NCBI GenBank assembly: GCA_900471525.1
Contig: UCEZ01000013.1
Coordinates: 153,373-217,372, forward strand
DNA length: 64,000 nt
DNA from: Hyphomicrobiales bacterium
Lineage (GTDB): Bacteria > Pseudomonadota > Alphaproteobacteria > Rhizobiales > Rhizobiaceae
Reading direction: 5' to 3'
Within the stretch, counting starts at the first letter, position 1, and every line of letters begins with the position of its first letter. The notes beneath the pieces are model-generated. The model was given only the letters and a program-made list of their open reading frames with translations, did not search any database and was not told where the DNA came from. The position numbers were made by a program, and so were the translations under genes. Shown here one piece after another: positions 1-7,900 of this stretch.

Positions 1-129
1 CCATCCAAGCACCTCGAAGATCAAAGCAATTGCAATGAGAATGAAGAAGATGTTGAGTTCCTGAGGCAATCGGCGGCCGGATCCGGAGACTGCGTTGCCT
101 GCAGTTTCTGCGGCAAGGTTCGTATTCAT
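1..129 (-). CDS. Sugar ABC transporter permease, N-terminal fragment (cut by window edge)
   Basis: This is the first 43 codons of a gene that continues past the left edge. It starts at ATG 129, 28 bases downstream of the ATPase stop codon, with a good GGAGG-type ribosome binding site. A short polar N-terminus leads into a hydrophobic stretch (LNIFFILIAIALIFEVLG), the first membrane segment expected of an RbsC/BPD_transp_2 permease. Its position as third gene after a binding protein and a two-domain sugar ATPase fits the inner-membrane channel of that importer. Family is inferred mainly from context because too little is visible for motif recognition. Confidence 0.75.
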   Translation of the reverse strand, partial: MNTNLAAETAGNAVSGSGRRLPQELNIFFILIAIALIFEVLGW

Positions 130-157
130 TGTCTTTCCTCCTGGTCGTCGGAAGCGC

Positions 158-1702
158 TCATCGCGCGGCTAGTTCCATGATCTTGATTTGAGTTGCCTCG
201 GCCCGGTCAAGGAAGCCTGTGACGCGGCCTTCATGCATCACCATGATCCGGTCGCTCATTCCAAGCACTTCCGGCAACTCGGACGAAATCATGATGACCG
301 CCACTCCGTCGCGGGCGAGTTCCGTTACGAAACGGTGGATTTCCGCCTTTGCCCCGACGTCGATGCCGCGTGTCGGCTCGTCAAGAATGAGTATCCGCGG
401 GTTCGTCAGCAGCCACCTGCCGATCAGCACCTTCTGTTGGTTGCCGCCGGACAGATTTTCGATTCGCTCGTAGAGATTGGGCGTCTTGACCCTGAGCTTT
501 CGGCTCATTTCCTCGCAGGCAGCGTAGGCCTGCTTCTCCTTCACAAACCCACCCTTCACGAATTGGTCCTGAAGGACGGCAACCTGCATGTTCTCAAGGA
601 TATCAAGGATGAGCAGACATCCCGTGTCCTTGCGATCTTCCGTCAGAAACGCCATCCGGTTGCGGATTGCGGTATTGGGACTATCGATTCGAATGGGTTT
701 GCCATTGATCTCGATGGATCCGGAAGAGGCGGGTGTGACGCCAAACAGTGTTTCTGCGACGTTCGATCGCCCGGACCCAACCAGACCGGCAACACCAAGA
801 ATTTCTCCGGCACGCACATCGAATGAAATGTCATAAAAGACATCATTCAGCGTCAGGTTTTTCACCGAGAGGACCGTGTCGCCAATTGGTACCACTTCCT
901 TGGGGAACATTTGCGTGATCTCACGGCCCACCATCATTTTGATAATGTCGTCGCGGGTAACGTCGGTCGATGAATGTGTTCCGATATATTTACCGTCGCG
1001 AAACACCGAAAATTCGTCGGCAATTTCAAACAGCTCGTTCATCTTGTGAGTGATGTAGACGATGCCGATACCGTGGGAGCGAAGATCCCCGATGATCTCG
1101 AACAGATGGCCGACTTCCGTTTCGGTCAGAGCCGAAGTGGGTTCGTCCATGATCAGGACATCGGACTCGTAGGATACGGCCTTGGCGATTTCGACCATCT
1201 GGCGACTTGCCACCGAAAGATGACGAACCTCGATTTCCGGATCAATCTTGATCTTCAAGCGCTCGAACAGCTTCGCGGTCATGCGACGCATTTCGCTGTG
1301 ATCGACGAAGCCAAACCTGTTTTTCGGCTCGCGCCGGATCCATATGTTCTCCGCAACCGTCATGAAGGGCATCAGATTGAGTTCTTGATGGATCATGGCG
1401 ATGCCGTTCTCCAGGGCGTCGAGAGGCGATTGAAGCCTAACGTCGACCCCCTTCAGCTTTATCGTTCCTTCGTCCGGGTGGTAAATTCCCGCGAGGATTT
1501 TCATCAGCGTCGACTTACCCGCTCCGTTCTCTCCCATGAGCGCGTGTACAGTACCGCGTCGCAACCTGAAGGAGACATCGTCGAGCGCAACGACGCCTGG
1601 AAACTCCTTGCGGACACCCTCTGCGGAAAGGAGGTATTCAGCGTTCGGGATCGCCTTGCTCGCTCTCACAGCGGCCATCGTCGCCGGACTAATCGTCGTC
1701 AT
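158..1702 (-). CDS. Sugar/cyclitol ABC transporter ATP-binding protein (RbsA/MglA type, two ABC domains)
   Basis: At 514 residues this has the usual length of carbohydrate-uptake (CUT2) ATPases with two fused nucleotide-binding domains. The first domain shows Walker [10 protein letters not shown] (about residue 57) and Walker [12 protein letters not shown]. The second has the degenerate P-loop GLVGSGRSN, an intact signature LSGGNQQKV and Walker [15 protein letters not shown], as is typical of RbsA and MglA. It energises import through the permease that follows. The ATG at 1702 has GGGAGG upstream. It lies between the binding protein and the permease in one minus-strand operon. The neighbouring iolD and dehydrogenases suggest an inositol or related cyclitol as substrate, which is inference. 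Confidence 0.93.
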   Translation of the reverse strand: MTTISPATMAAVRASKAIPNAEYLLSAEGVRKEFPGVVALDDVSFRLRRGTVHALMGENGAGKSTLMKILAGIYHPDEGTIKLKGVDVRLQSPLDALENGIAMIHQELNLMPFMTVAENIWIRREPKNRFGFVDHSEMRRMTAKLFERLKIKIDPEIEVRHLSVASRQMVEIAKAVSYESDVLIMDEPTSALTETEVGHLFEIIGDLRSHGIGIVYITHKMNELFEIADEFSVFRDGKYIGTHSSTDVTRDDIIKMMVGREITQMFPKEVVPIGDTVLSVKNLTLNDVFYDISFDVRAGEILGVAGLVGSGRSNVAETLFGVTPASSGSIEINGKPIRIDSPNTAIRNRMAFLTEDRKDTGCLLILDILENMQVAVLQDQFVKGGFVKEKQAYAACEEMSRKLRVKTPNLYERIENLSGGNQQKVLIGRWLLTNPRILILDEPTRGIDVGAKAEIHRFVTELARDGVAVIMISSELPEVLGMSDRIMVMHEGRVTGFLDRAEATQIKIMELAAR

Positions 1703-1740
1703 TGGCTTTCCTCCCAGTCACAGCCCGTGGAATGCATGTG

Positions 1741-1771
1741 CCGAAGGGCGCGACTTTGCCGCGCCCTTCGG
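1741..1771 (-). terminator. Strong hairpin between binding-protein and ATPase genes
   Basis: Perfect 12-bp stem (CCGAAGGGCGCG at 1741-1752 pairing with 1760-1771) with a 7-base loop, 7 bases after the stop codon of the binding protein. There is no clear U-run on either side. In binding-protein-dependent importers such an intercistronic stem usually stabilises or partly terminates the message so that binding protein outnumbers the ATPase. That role is inferred from position. Confidence 0.6.
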
Positions 1772-1778
1772 TCAGGTA

Positions 1779-2705
1779 TTACTTCTTGTACTGCGCAAGA
1801 TTTTCCTTCGTGACGAGCTCGAAAGGAATGTAGTTTTTCTTCTCGATCGGCTCACCCTTGACAATCTTCAGGGCCGCGTCGACCGCACCCTTGCCTTGGC
1901 CGACAGCGTTCTGGAAAACGGTGACATCAAGATCGCCGGCTTCAAGGGCTTGCAGTGCGTCCGCAGTTGCGTCAACGCCACCGATTGCGACGCTGTCCAT
2001 CGACCGGCCAGCAGCCTTCAGAGACTGGATAGCACCGAGCGCCATTTCGTCATTGTTCGCAATGACAGCGTCGAACTCCAGGCCGGCGGAGAGCCAGTTG
2101 CTCATCAGATCGAGTGCAGGAGTACGCATCCAGTTGGCTGTCTGCTCTTCGACGATTTCGATACCCTTGCATTCCGGAGTAGCAAGGACGTCATGCGTGG
2201 CCTTCGTGCGGCCACGTTGACCGGTCGTGCCGAGCTGGCCCTGCATGATAACCGCCTTGCCCTTGCCGCCAAGCATTTTGCAGATCGTCTGTGTTTCGAG
2301 AGTTCCGGCCTGCTCTTCGTTCGATCCGACGAATGCCTGTTTGTCGGGAAGGCTGTCTACGTTGGACGGGGCGTTGTTGACAAAGATAAGCGGCACGCCG
2401 GCAGCGGCAGCCGTCTTGGAAATCGCGGCACCGGAATCGGCATCAACGAGCATGATGATGATCGCATCGACGCCGGAAGCGATGAAATTGTCGACCTGAC
2501 TCTGTTGCTTGGCGATATCGCCCTGACCGTCTTCAGTGACGATCTTCACACCATCGAGAGTCTTTCCATAATCTTCCATGCTGGTACGCAGGCCGGTCAG
2601 CCAATTGTCGTCGAACAGCGACATGGCAACACCGATTGTTTCCGCATGGGCAGTGCCTGTCATCAAGGTCGCAGCAATCGCTGCACTGGCAAAAAACTTC
2701 TTCAT
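1779..2705 (-). CDS. Periplasmic sugar/cyclitol-binding protein (type I, RbsB/IbpA-like)
   Basis: This 308-residue protein is a periplasmic binding protein of the peripla_BP_4 family. The reading frame extends upstream, but the start at 2705 is chosen because it gives a normal signal peptide (MKKFFASAAIAATLMTGTAHA) and is preceded by GGAGGAAGAG. The mature part opens with IGVAMSLFDDNWLTGLR and contains GVDAIIIMLVDADSG and VIANNDEMALGAIQ, typical of ribose/inositol-type binding proteins. It delivers ligand to the ATPase and permease encoded next. The resemblance to inositol-binding IbpA, the adjacent iolD operon and a palindrome upstream suggest a cyclitol ligand. The exact ligand cannot be read from sequence. 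Confidence 0.9.
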   Translation of the reverse strand: MKKFFASAAIAATLMTGTAHAETIGVAMSLFDDNWLTGLRTSMEDYGKTLDGVKIVTEDGQGDIAKQQSQVDNFIASGVDAIIIMLVDADSGAAISKTAAAAGVPLIFVNNAPSNVDSLPDKQAFVGSNEEQAGTLETQTICKMLGGKGKAVIMQGQLGTTGQRGRTKATHDVLATPECKGIEIVEEQTANWMRTPALDLMSNWLSAGLEFDAVIANNDEMALGAIQSLKAAGRSMDSVAIGGVDATADALQALEAGDLDVTVFQNAVGQGKGAVDAALKIVKGEPIEKKNYIPFELVTKENLAQYKK

Positions 2706-2774
2706 TTCTCTTCCTCCACGTTGGTGCGGTCGATCCCAATCGCCCGCGGTTAAAGTCAAAGCGTCTTCATTCCG

Positions 2775-2790
2775 GGAAACGAATGTTTCC
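2775..2790. promoter_or_regulatory. Inverted repeat GGAAAC-GAAT-GTTTCC upstream of the binding-protein gene
   Basis: A perfect 6-bp inverted repeat with 4-base spacer lies 70 bases before the start codon at 2705, inside a 193-base gap that separates the oxidoreductase gene (stop at 2899) from the transporter genes. It looks like an operator for a local transporter promoter. It resembles in outline the GGAA/TTCC half-sites reported for rhizobial IolR, but the spacing differs (8 bases between GGAA and TTCC rather than 6, as I recall it). The binding protein is unknown. Confidence 0.45.
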
Positions 2791-2898
2791 GGTTCTGCCG
2801 GCTTCTTCCGGCTTTGACCTATCTCTTTGTATTCCGGGGTACCCTCGCATCCGCGAGTGATACCAATACTGCCGACTAGCTCCCCCTAGCCGTCTCGA

Positions 2899-4074
2899 TT
2901 AAACGAATCGGGGAGTTTGCCATCCGCCGTTATGAGCCTCGTGGCTATCCACCACGGCGTCGACGAATGCGACACCCTTCAACCCATCGTAGGAGGTAGG
3001 GACACCTTCGGCGAAGCTCGACTGGTTCCCACCGGAAGCCTTCGCGCGAATGACCGCCGCAAAACTCGAATACAGGTTCGTGAACGCCTCGATGTATCCT
3101 TCAGGATGACCTGGCGGCGTCCGCGTGCGGATGCGGGTTGCTTCCGAAAGATCGTCGCGCCCTCGTTTGATAACGGTGGGAGCGCCGAAGAGTGGTGTGA
3201 AGTGGAGCTCGTTCGGATTTTCCTGATGCCACGCCAAGCTTCCCTTTTCGCCGAACACCCGAAGCCTCAGGCCATTCGACTGCCCGATCGCAACTTGCGA
3301 GGACCACAGAAGTCCGCGCGCACCGCCCTGATAGCGGATCATCACATGGGCGTTGTCATCCAGCGCACGCCCCTCGACAAAGGTGGCGAGATCCGCAGCG
3401 ATCGCGTCGGCTTTTAGACCCGTGACGAACCCGGCGAGATGGTAAGCATGTGTTCCGATATCGCCGATGGAGCCACCGCGGCCGTTCTTCTTGGGGTCAG
3501 TGCGCCAGGCAGCCTGCTGATTGCCCTGGAGTTCAATCCCGGTCGCCATCCACTCGAGTGGATACTCCACCTGCACAACGCGAATAGTTCCGAGGTCTCC
3601 GCGCTGAACCATCGCTCGCGCTTCATGAATCATCGGGTAACCGCTGTAGGTATAGGTTACGCCGAGGAACAGGCCTGTCGATTGCGCCAGATCGTGGAGA
3701 GCAATGGCGTCTTCGATAGTCGTCGTCATGGGCTTCTCGCAGATGACGTGTATGCCTGCGTCGAGAAACGCCTTCGCGATGGGATAATGCGTGTGGTTGG
3801 GGGTGCAGATCGCCACGACGTCTACGCGGTCCGGGCGGCTCTTCTCGGCCTCCACCATCGCTTTGTAGTCGCCGTAGGACCGATCCCGTTGGATGTAGTT
3901 CTTTGCAGCGAACGCATGCCCTCGCTCGGCGTCAACGTCGAATGCGCCCGCAACCAGCTCATAGTTGTTATCAAGTCTTGCGGCAAAACGGTGAATACCG
4001 CCGATATAGGCGCCCTCGCCTCCGCCGATCATGCCTAGTCGAAGCCTGCGCTCTGAAAGAGAGAGTTCGGTCAC
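2899..4074 (-). CDS. Gfo/Idh/MocA family oxidoreductase
   Basis: NAD(P)-dependent dehydrogenase of the glucose-fructose oxidoreductase/inositol dehydrogenase/MocA superfamily, 391 residues. The N-terminal Rossmann fold has RLGMIGGGEGAYIG, and VICEKPMTT carries the conserved EKP lysine. The C-terminal domain has GGSIGDIGTHAYHLAGF with the usual D and H catalytic residues. A TTG at 4089 overlaps the upstream stop, but GTG at 4074 is preferred because AAAGG lies 7 bases before it. It is closely similar in layout to the product at 7901-9133 (shared GGGEG nucleotide loop), so the operon carries two paralogues. It probably oxidises or reduces a cyclitol or keto-sugar; the substrate is unknown. Confidence 0.9.
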   Translation of the reverse strand: MTELSLSERRLRLGMIGGGEGAYIGGIHRFAARLDNNYELVAGAFDVDAERGHAFAAKNYIQRDRSYGDYKAMVEAEKSRPDRVDVVAICTPNHTHYPIAKAFLDAGIHVICEKPMTTTIEDAIALHDLAQSTGLFLGVTYTYSGYPMIHEARAMVQRGDLGTIRVVQVEYPLEWMATGIELQGNQQAAWRTDPKKNGRGGSIGDIGTHAYHLAGFVTGLKADAIAADLATFVEGRALDDNAHVMIRYQGGARGLLWSSQVAIGQSNGLRLRVFGEKGSLAWHQENPNELHFTPLFGAPTVIKRGRDDLSEATRIRTRTPPGHPEGYIEAFTNLYSSFAAVIRAKASGGNQSSFAEGVPTSYDGLKGVAFVDAVVDSHEAHNGGWQTPRFV

Positions 4075-4085
4075 TGCACTGCCTT

Positions 4086-5138
4086 TCAAATACCGAGAAT
4101 TTCGTGGTTTACGGAGCGATCGGCGCCGGATTTGACAAAGTCGTCAAACGCCCGTTCGGATACGCGGATGATATGATCCGCGATGAAGCGCGCGCCCTCA
4201 GCGGCGCCATCTTCGGAGTTCTTCAAGGCGCACTCCCATTCGAGCACAGCCCAGCCATCGAAGTCATAGCCCGAAAGTTTCGAGAAGATGGCCCCGAAAT
4301 CGACCTGTCCATCACCCGGTGAACGGAACCGGCCGGCACGGCTGATCCAGGGTTGATAGCCGCCATACGCGCCCGTCTTGCCGGTCGGGCGGAACTCGGC
4401 GTCCTTGACGTGAAATGTCTTGATCCGCTCATGATAGTGATCGATGTAGGTAAGGTAGTCGATCGACTGCAGGACCAGATGGCTCGGATCGTACATGATG
4501 TTGCAGCGCGCATGATTGTCGACGCGCTCGAGGAACATCTCGAATGTCAGCCCGTCGTGCAGGTCTTCTGTCGGATGGATCTCATAGCAGAGATCCACGC
4601 CCTCGTTGTCGAAGGCGTCGAGAAGCGGACGCCAGCGTTTTGCCAGTTCATCGAACCCATCTGAGATCAGCCCGTCCGGCCATTGTGGGTAGGGGTAGAA
4701 ATAAGGCCAGAGCAGCGTCCCGCTGAACGTCACATGGCGATCGACGCCAAACCGACGCGAGGCCTTGGCAGCGCAAAGCAGCTGGTTCACAGCCCACTCC
4801 TGTCTCGCCTTAGGGTTTTTGTGAACCCTTGCCGGGGCAAAAGAGTCTGCGGGGAGATTGAACGAAGGGTGCAGCGCTACGAGCTGCCCCTGGAGATGGC
4901 TCGCCAGTTCGGTGACCACCAGGCCGTTCTCGGCGAGAACGCCCTTGAATTCGTCGACATAGTCCTGGCTTTCGGCGGCCTTTTCGAGGTCAATGATGCG
5001 GGTGTCCCAGGTGGGAATTTGAACTCCCTTGAAACCTTTTTCCGCCGCCCAACCAGCAAGGCCCTTCAGCGAATTGAACGGCGCCTCGTCTGCAGCGAAC
5101 TGGGCGAGGAAAACGGCAGGCCCCTTTATGGTTTTCAT
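4086..5138 (-). CDS. Sugar phosphate isomerase/epimerase family protein (TIM barrel)
   Basis: A 350-residue member of the xylose-isomerase-like/AP-endonuclease-2 TIM-barrel family. Likely metal-binding residues are visible in order: CYEIHP (Glu), MYDPSHL (Asp and His), TFHVKDAEF (His, Asp) and AVLEWEC (Glu) near the end. Such enzymes isomerise, epimerise or dehydrate keto-sugars and inososes. It sits between the SDR gene and an oxidoreductase gene in one operon; its stop codon overlaps an alternative TTG start of the next gene. Within a cyclitol pathway it may act on an inosose or on the deoxy-keto acid released by IolD. That is inference from neighbours. Confidence 0.88.
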   Translation of the reverse strand: MKTIKGPAVFLAQFAADEAPFNSLKGLAGWAAEKGFKGVQIPTWDTRIIDLEKAAESQDYVDEFKGVLAENGLVVTELASHLQGQLVALHPSFNLPADSFAPARVHKNPKARQEWAVNQLLCAAKASRRFGVDRHVTFSGTLLWPYFYPYPQWPDGLISDGFDELAKRWRPLLDAFDNEGVDLCYEIHPTEDLHDGLTFEMFLERVDNHARCNIMYDPSHLVLQSIDYLTYIDHYHERIKTFHVKDAEFRPTGKTGAYGGYQPWISRAGRFRSPGDGQVDFGAIFSKLSGYDFDGWAVLEWECALKNSEDGAAEGARFIADHIIRVSERAFDDFVKSGADRSVNHEILGI

Positions 5139-5158
5139 GTCAGATACCTCCCTATCGC

Positions 5159-5968
5159 TCAGATTGGTGCTGCAGGATGTGGCGAACTGTCATATGCGCC
5201 CCAGATCGACTGGTCGAAATTGACGATTGAACCGGTCATGAGCCCGGATTCCTGCGAGGCGAGGAAAGCGATAGCTCTGGCGACCTCAGCAGGATCGATC
5301 AGCCTGCCGAAAGGCTGCGCGGCGGCAGCGGCCTCCAGCCAATTGTCCGGTGAGCCGTGATACTCCCGCTGAATACGGTCCTCTCCGTCGGAGGCCATCC
5401 AGCCGATGTTGAGGCTGTTGACACGGATGCGGTTGCGCAACGTCGCATAGGCGGTGTTGCGCGTGAGGGTGTCCAGCGCTCCCTTGGAAGAGCAATAGGC
5501 CGCTATGAAGGGCTGTCCGCCCATCGAGGACATCGACGAGACGTTCACGATGGTTCCCTCGATGGAATCGCGCCGGAAAAGCTTGATGACATCCTGAATC
5601 AGGAAGAAGGGTGCCCGCACATTGACGGCGAAGAGGCGGTCGAAGAGTTCCGGCGAGGTGTCGAGAATTGTGCCCCGGTCCGTCAACCCCGCAGCGTTGA
5701 CGAGGGTGTCAAGACGACCGAAAACACGATCTGCTTCGGCGACGATCTTGCGGCAATCCTCGACATTTCCGAGGTCCGCCGGCACGAAGACCGCCTTCGT
5801 CCCGAGCTTTTCCAATGCTTCGACCTGGGAGGCACCTTTCTCGATCGACCGGCCGCAGATGACAACGCCCTTGGCGCCGCGTTCAGCGAAGAGCCGTGCC
5901 GTCGCGGCACCGAGACCTTGTGTGCTTCCTGTAATAAGGGCGACCTTGCCCTCGAATTGCGTGCTCAT
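5159..5968 (-). CDS. Short-chain dehydrogenase/reductase (SDR)
   Basis: A classical SDR of 269 residues. It has the cofactor loop TGSTQGLG (residues about 14-21), NAAG, the catalytic Ser in NVSSMSSMGG and the YxxxK motif (AAYCSSKGAL). ATG 5968 is chosen over an upstream in-frame extension because the family N-terminus (FEGKVALITG) begins there; the upstream extension has no family resemblance. It lies 40 bases after iolD and 20 bases before the isomerase gene, so it is co-transcribed with them. It probably interconverts a hydroxyl and a ketone on a cyclitol or its ring-opened product. The substrate cannot be told from sequence. Confidence 0.9.
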   Translation of the reverse strand: MSTQFEGKVALITGSTQGLGAATARLFAERGAKGVVICGRSIEKGASQVEALEKLGTKAVFVPADLGNVEDCRKIVAEADRVFGRLDTLVNAAGLTDRGTILDTSPELFDRLFAVNVRAPFFLIQDVIKLFRRDSIEGTIVNVSSMSSMGGQPFIAAYCSSKGALDTLTRNTAYATLRNRIRVNSLNIGWMASDGEDRIQREYHGSPDNWLEAAAAAQPFGRLIDPAEVARAIAFLASQESGLMTGSIVNFDQSIWGAYDSSPHPAAPI

Positions 5969-6008
5969 TTTTTGATCCGCGTAGATAGAGTTATGAAAAT
6001 GGGGCGTT

Positions 6009-7850
6009 TTAAACGCCCACACGCTGCTTCTTGCGTCCAGCGAGCTGGTCTGCCGACGCTGCATTGACCTCAACCCGGTTGCTGACCTGCGGCACGCCGA
6101 CATCCCACCAGGCATCGCCGGGTGTCCATGTGAAAGCGTCCGAAACGATCGTCAGCACCGTGGTTCTGTCGGTCGACTTGGCCCATTCCACTGCATCGCC
6201 CAAATCGGCAAGGCTTTCGACGTGACGGGTCAGCGCGCCCATCGACTCTGCATGCTTTCCAAAGTCGACCGGGAATGGTTCCTTGACGCGGCAGTCTTTC
6301 AGAAGGTTGTTGAAAGATGCCCCGCCCTTTGCGTTCTGAAGACGATTGATGACGGCGTATCCGCCGTTGTCGCAGACGATCAGGATCATCTTGTGCCCGG
6401 AGAGTACCGTGGAGTAGACGTCCGAGTTCATCATCATGTAGGTGCCGTCGCCGATCATGACGATCGGAGTGCGGGTCGGATCGGCCATTGCGGCGCCCCA
6501 GCCAGCGGCGATCTCGTACCCCATGCAGGAGAAACCGAATTCGCAGTCGAAGGTGTTCGGTGCCTTCACGCGCCAGTTTTTCATCACCTCGCCCGGCAGG
6601 CCGCCCGCGGCAGTGATCAGAAGGTCACGATCTCCTGCCTTCGCATTCACGATACCGACGACTTGCGCATAGGTTGGAACGGGCGCATTCGTCGGCTTCT
6701 GATACCCGTCCAACGCCGTGTTCCATTTGGCGAACTCGGCACGGCCCTTTTCCGTCCACTGCGCGTCGGCCTTATAATCGGCCAAACCAGCTTCCAGCTC
6801 ATTGATGGATTCAAGGGCGTCTCCGACAACAGCGACAGCGCGATGCTTCTTGGCGTCCCACCGGGCCGCATTGACTGAAACAAACGTCGCATCCTTCGAG
6901 AAGGCAGTCCAGGAACCGGTCGTAAAGTCCATAAGACGCGTACCGACAGCAAGGACAACGTCGGCTTCACCTGCCAGGGCGTTGGCAGAGGTCGAACCAA
7001 CGATCCCGATCGGCCCGACATGGGCAGGATGGTCATGGGTGACGGTGCCCTTGCCAGCGATTGTCTCGCAAAGGGGAATGCCGTGCTTCACGGCGAAGGC
7101 AGCAAGCGCATCCTGCGCACCCGAATAGCGCACGCCGCCGCCGGAGATGATCAGCGGCCTCTTCGCCGACTTCAGTACTTCGAGTGCCGCCGCAACACAG
7201 TTGCGGTCCGGTCGGGGGCGCGGAACCTGATGCACGGTCGGCTTGAAGAATTCCTCCGGATAGTCCCACGCAAGTTCCTGAACATCCTGCGGCAATGAGA
7301 TAAAGGCGGGACCGCAATCGGCCGGGTCAAGCATGACGGCGACCGCCTGCGGCAGCGAGGAGATGATCTGCTCGGGATGGACGATCTTGTCCCAGTACCG
7401 GGTCACCGGCTTGAAGGCGTCATTGACGCTGATGCTCGGATTGCCGAAATGCTCGACCTGCTGCATGACCGGATCCGGCCGACGATTGACGAAAGCGTCA
7501 CCTGCAAGGAGAAGCACCGGAAGCCTGTTGGTGTGGGCGACGCCTGCGGCTGTTACCATGTTCAAAGCGCCCGGGCCGATGGAAGATGTGGCGACCATGA
7601 TCTGGCGACGGCGTGTCGCCTTCGCAAAACCGATGGCGGCAAGCGCCATTGACTGCTCGTTCTGGCCGCGCCAGGTCGGAAGGGTGTCTTTTACCGCCTC
7701 GAGTGCTTCCGAGAGACAAGTCACATTGCCATGGCCAAAAATGGCGAACACACCTGGGAATAGCGGTTCGCGCCGACCATCGATCTCGGTGAACTGGTTG
7801 CAAAGGAAACGAACCAGGGCTTGTGCCATGGTCAGACGAACAGTAGACAT
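6009..7850 (-). CDS. iolD: 3D-(3,5/4)-trihydroxycyclohexane-1,2-dione hydrolase (IolD)
   Basis: Thiamine-diphosphate enzyme of 613 residues, the normal length for IolD. It hydrolytically opens the ring of trihydroxycyclohexane-dione, the third step of myo-inositol catabolism, giving 5-deoxy-glucuronate. The N-terminal pyrimidine-binding domain carries the cofactor-activating glutamate in RGQNEQSMAL (residue 65). The central domain has the glycine-rich LIISGGGVRYSG. The C-terminal domain has the GDGTYMMMNSD...VCDNGGY thiamine-diphosphate motif. ATG 7850 is preceded by AGGGAGG. Usual rhizobial partners iolB and iolC are not next to it; instead oxidoreductases, an SDR and an isomerase surround it. 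TTGCAA-type sites lie just upstream. Confidence 0.95.
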   Translation of the reverse strand: MSTVRLTMAQALVRFLCNQFTEIDGRREPLFPGVFAIFGHGNVTCLSEALEAVKDTLPTWRGQNEQSMALAAIGFAKATRRRQIMVATSSIGPGALNMVTAAGVAHTNRLPVLLLAGDAFVNRRPDPVMQQVEHFGNPSISVNDAFKPVTRYWDKIVHPEQIISSLPQAVAVMLDPADCGPAFISLPQDVQELAWDYPEEFFKPTVHQVPRPRPDRNCVAAALEVLKSAKRPLIISGGGVRYSGAQDALAAFAVKHGIPLCETIAGKGTVTHDHPAHVGPIGIVGSTSANALAGEADVVLAVGTRLMDFTTGSWTAFSKDATFVSVNAARWDAKKHRAVAVVGDALESINELEAGLADYKADAQWTEKGRAEFAKWNTALDGYQKPTNAPVPTYAQVVGIVNAKAGDRDLLITAAGGLPGEVMKNWRVKAPNTFDCEFGFSCMGYEIAAGWGAAMADPTRTPIVMIGDGTYMMMNSDVYSTVLSGHKMILIVCDNGGYAVINRLQNAKGGASFNNLLKDCRVKEPFPVDFGKHAESMGALTRHVESLADLGDAVEWAKSTDRTTVLTIVSDAFTWTPGDAWWDVGVPQVSNRVEVNAASADQLAGRKKQRVGV

Positions 7851-7862
7851 ATTGGACCTCCC

Positions 7863-7886
7863 TGATCGGCACTCCCTGTCCGATCA
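7863..7886. repeat. Inverted repeat TGATCGG...CCGATCA at the iolD leader
   Basis: Perfect 7-bp arms separated by 10 bases, 13 bases before the iolD start and next to its ribosome binding site. It could be an operator or an RNA stem that occludes translation initiation. There is no evidence beyond symmetry and position. Confidence 0.35.
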
Positions 7887-7900
7887 TGTATGCGAAACTT

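Noticed and set aside
188-826. Long plus-strand open frame over the first sugar ATPase gene
   Set aside because: It is antisense to a full-length ATPase with all motifs; the translation has no recognisable domain.
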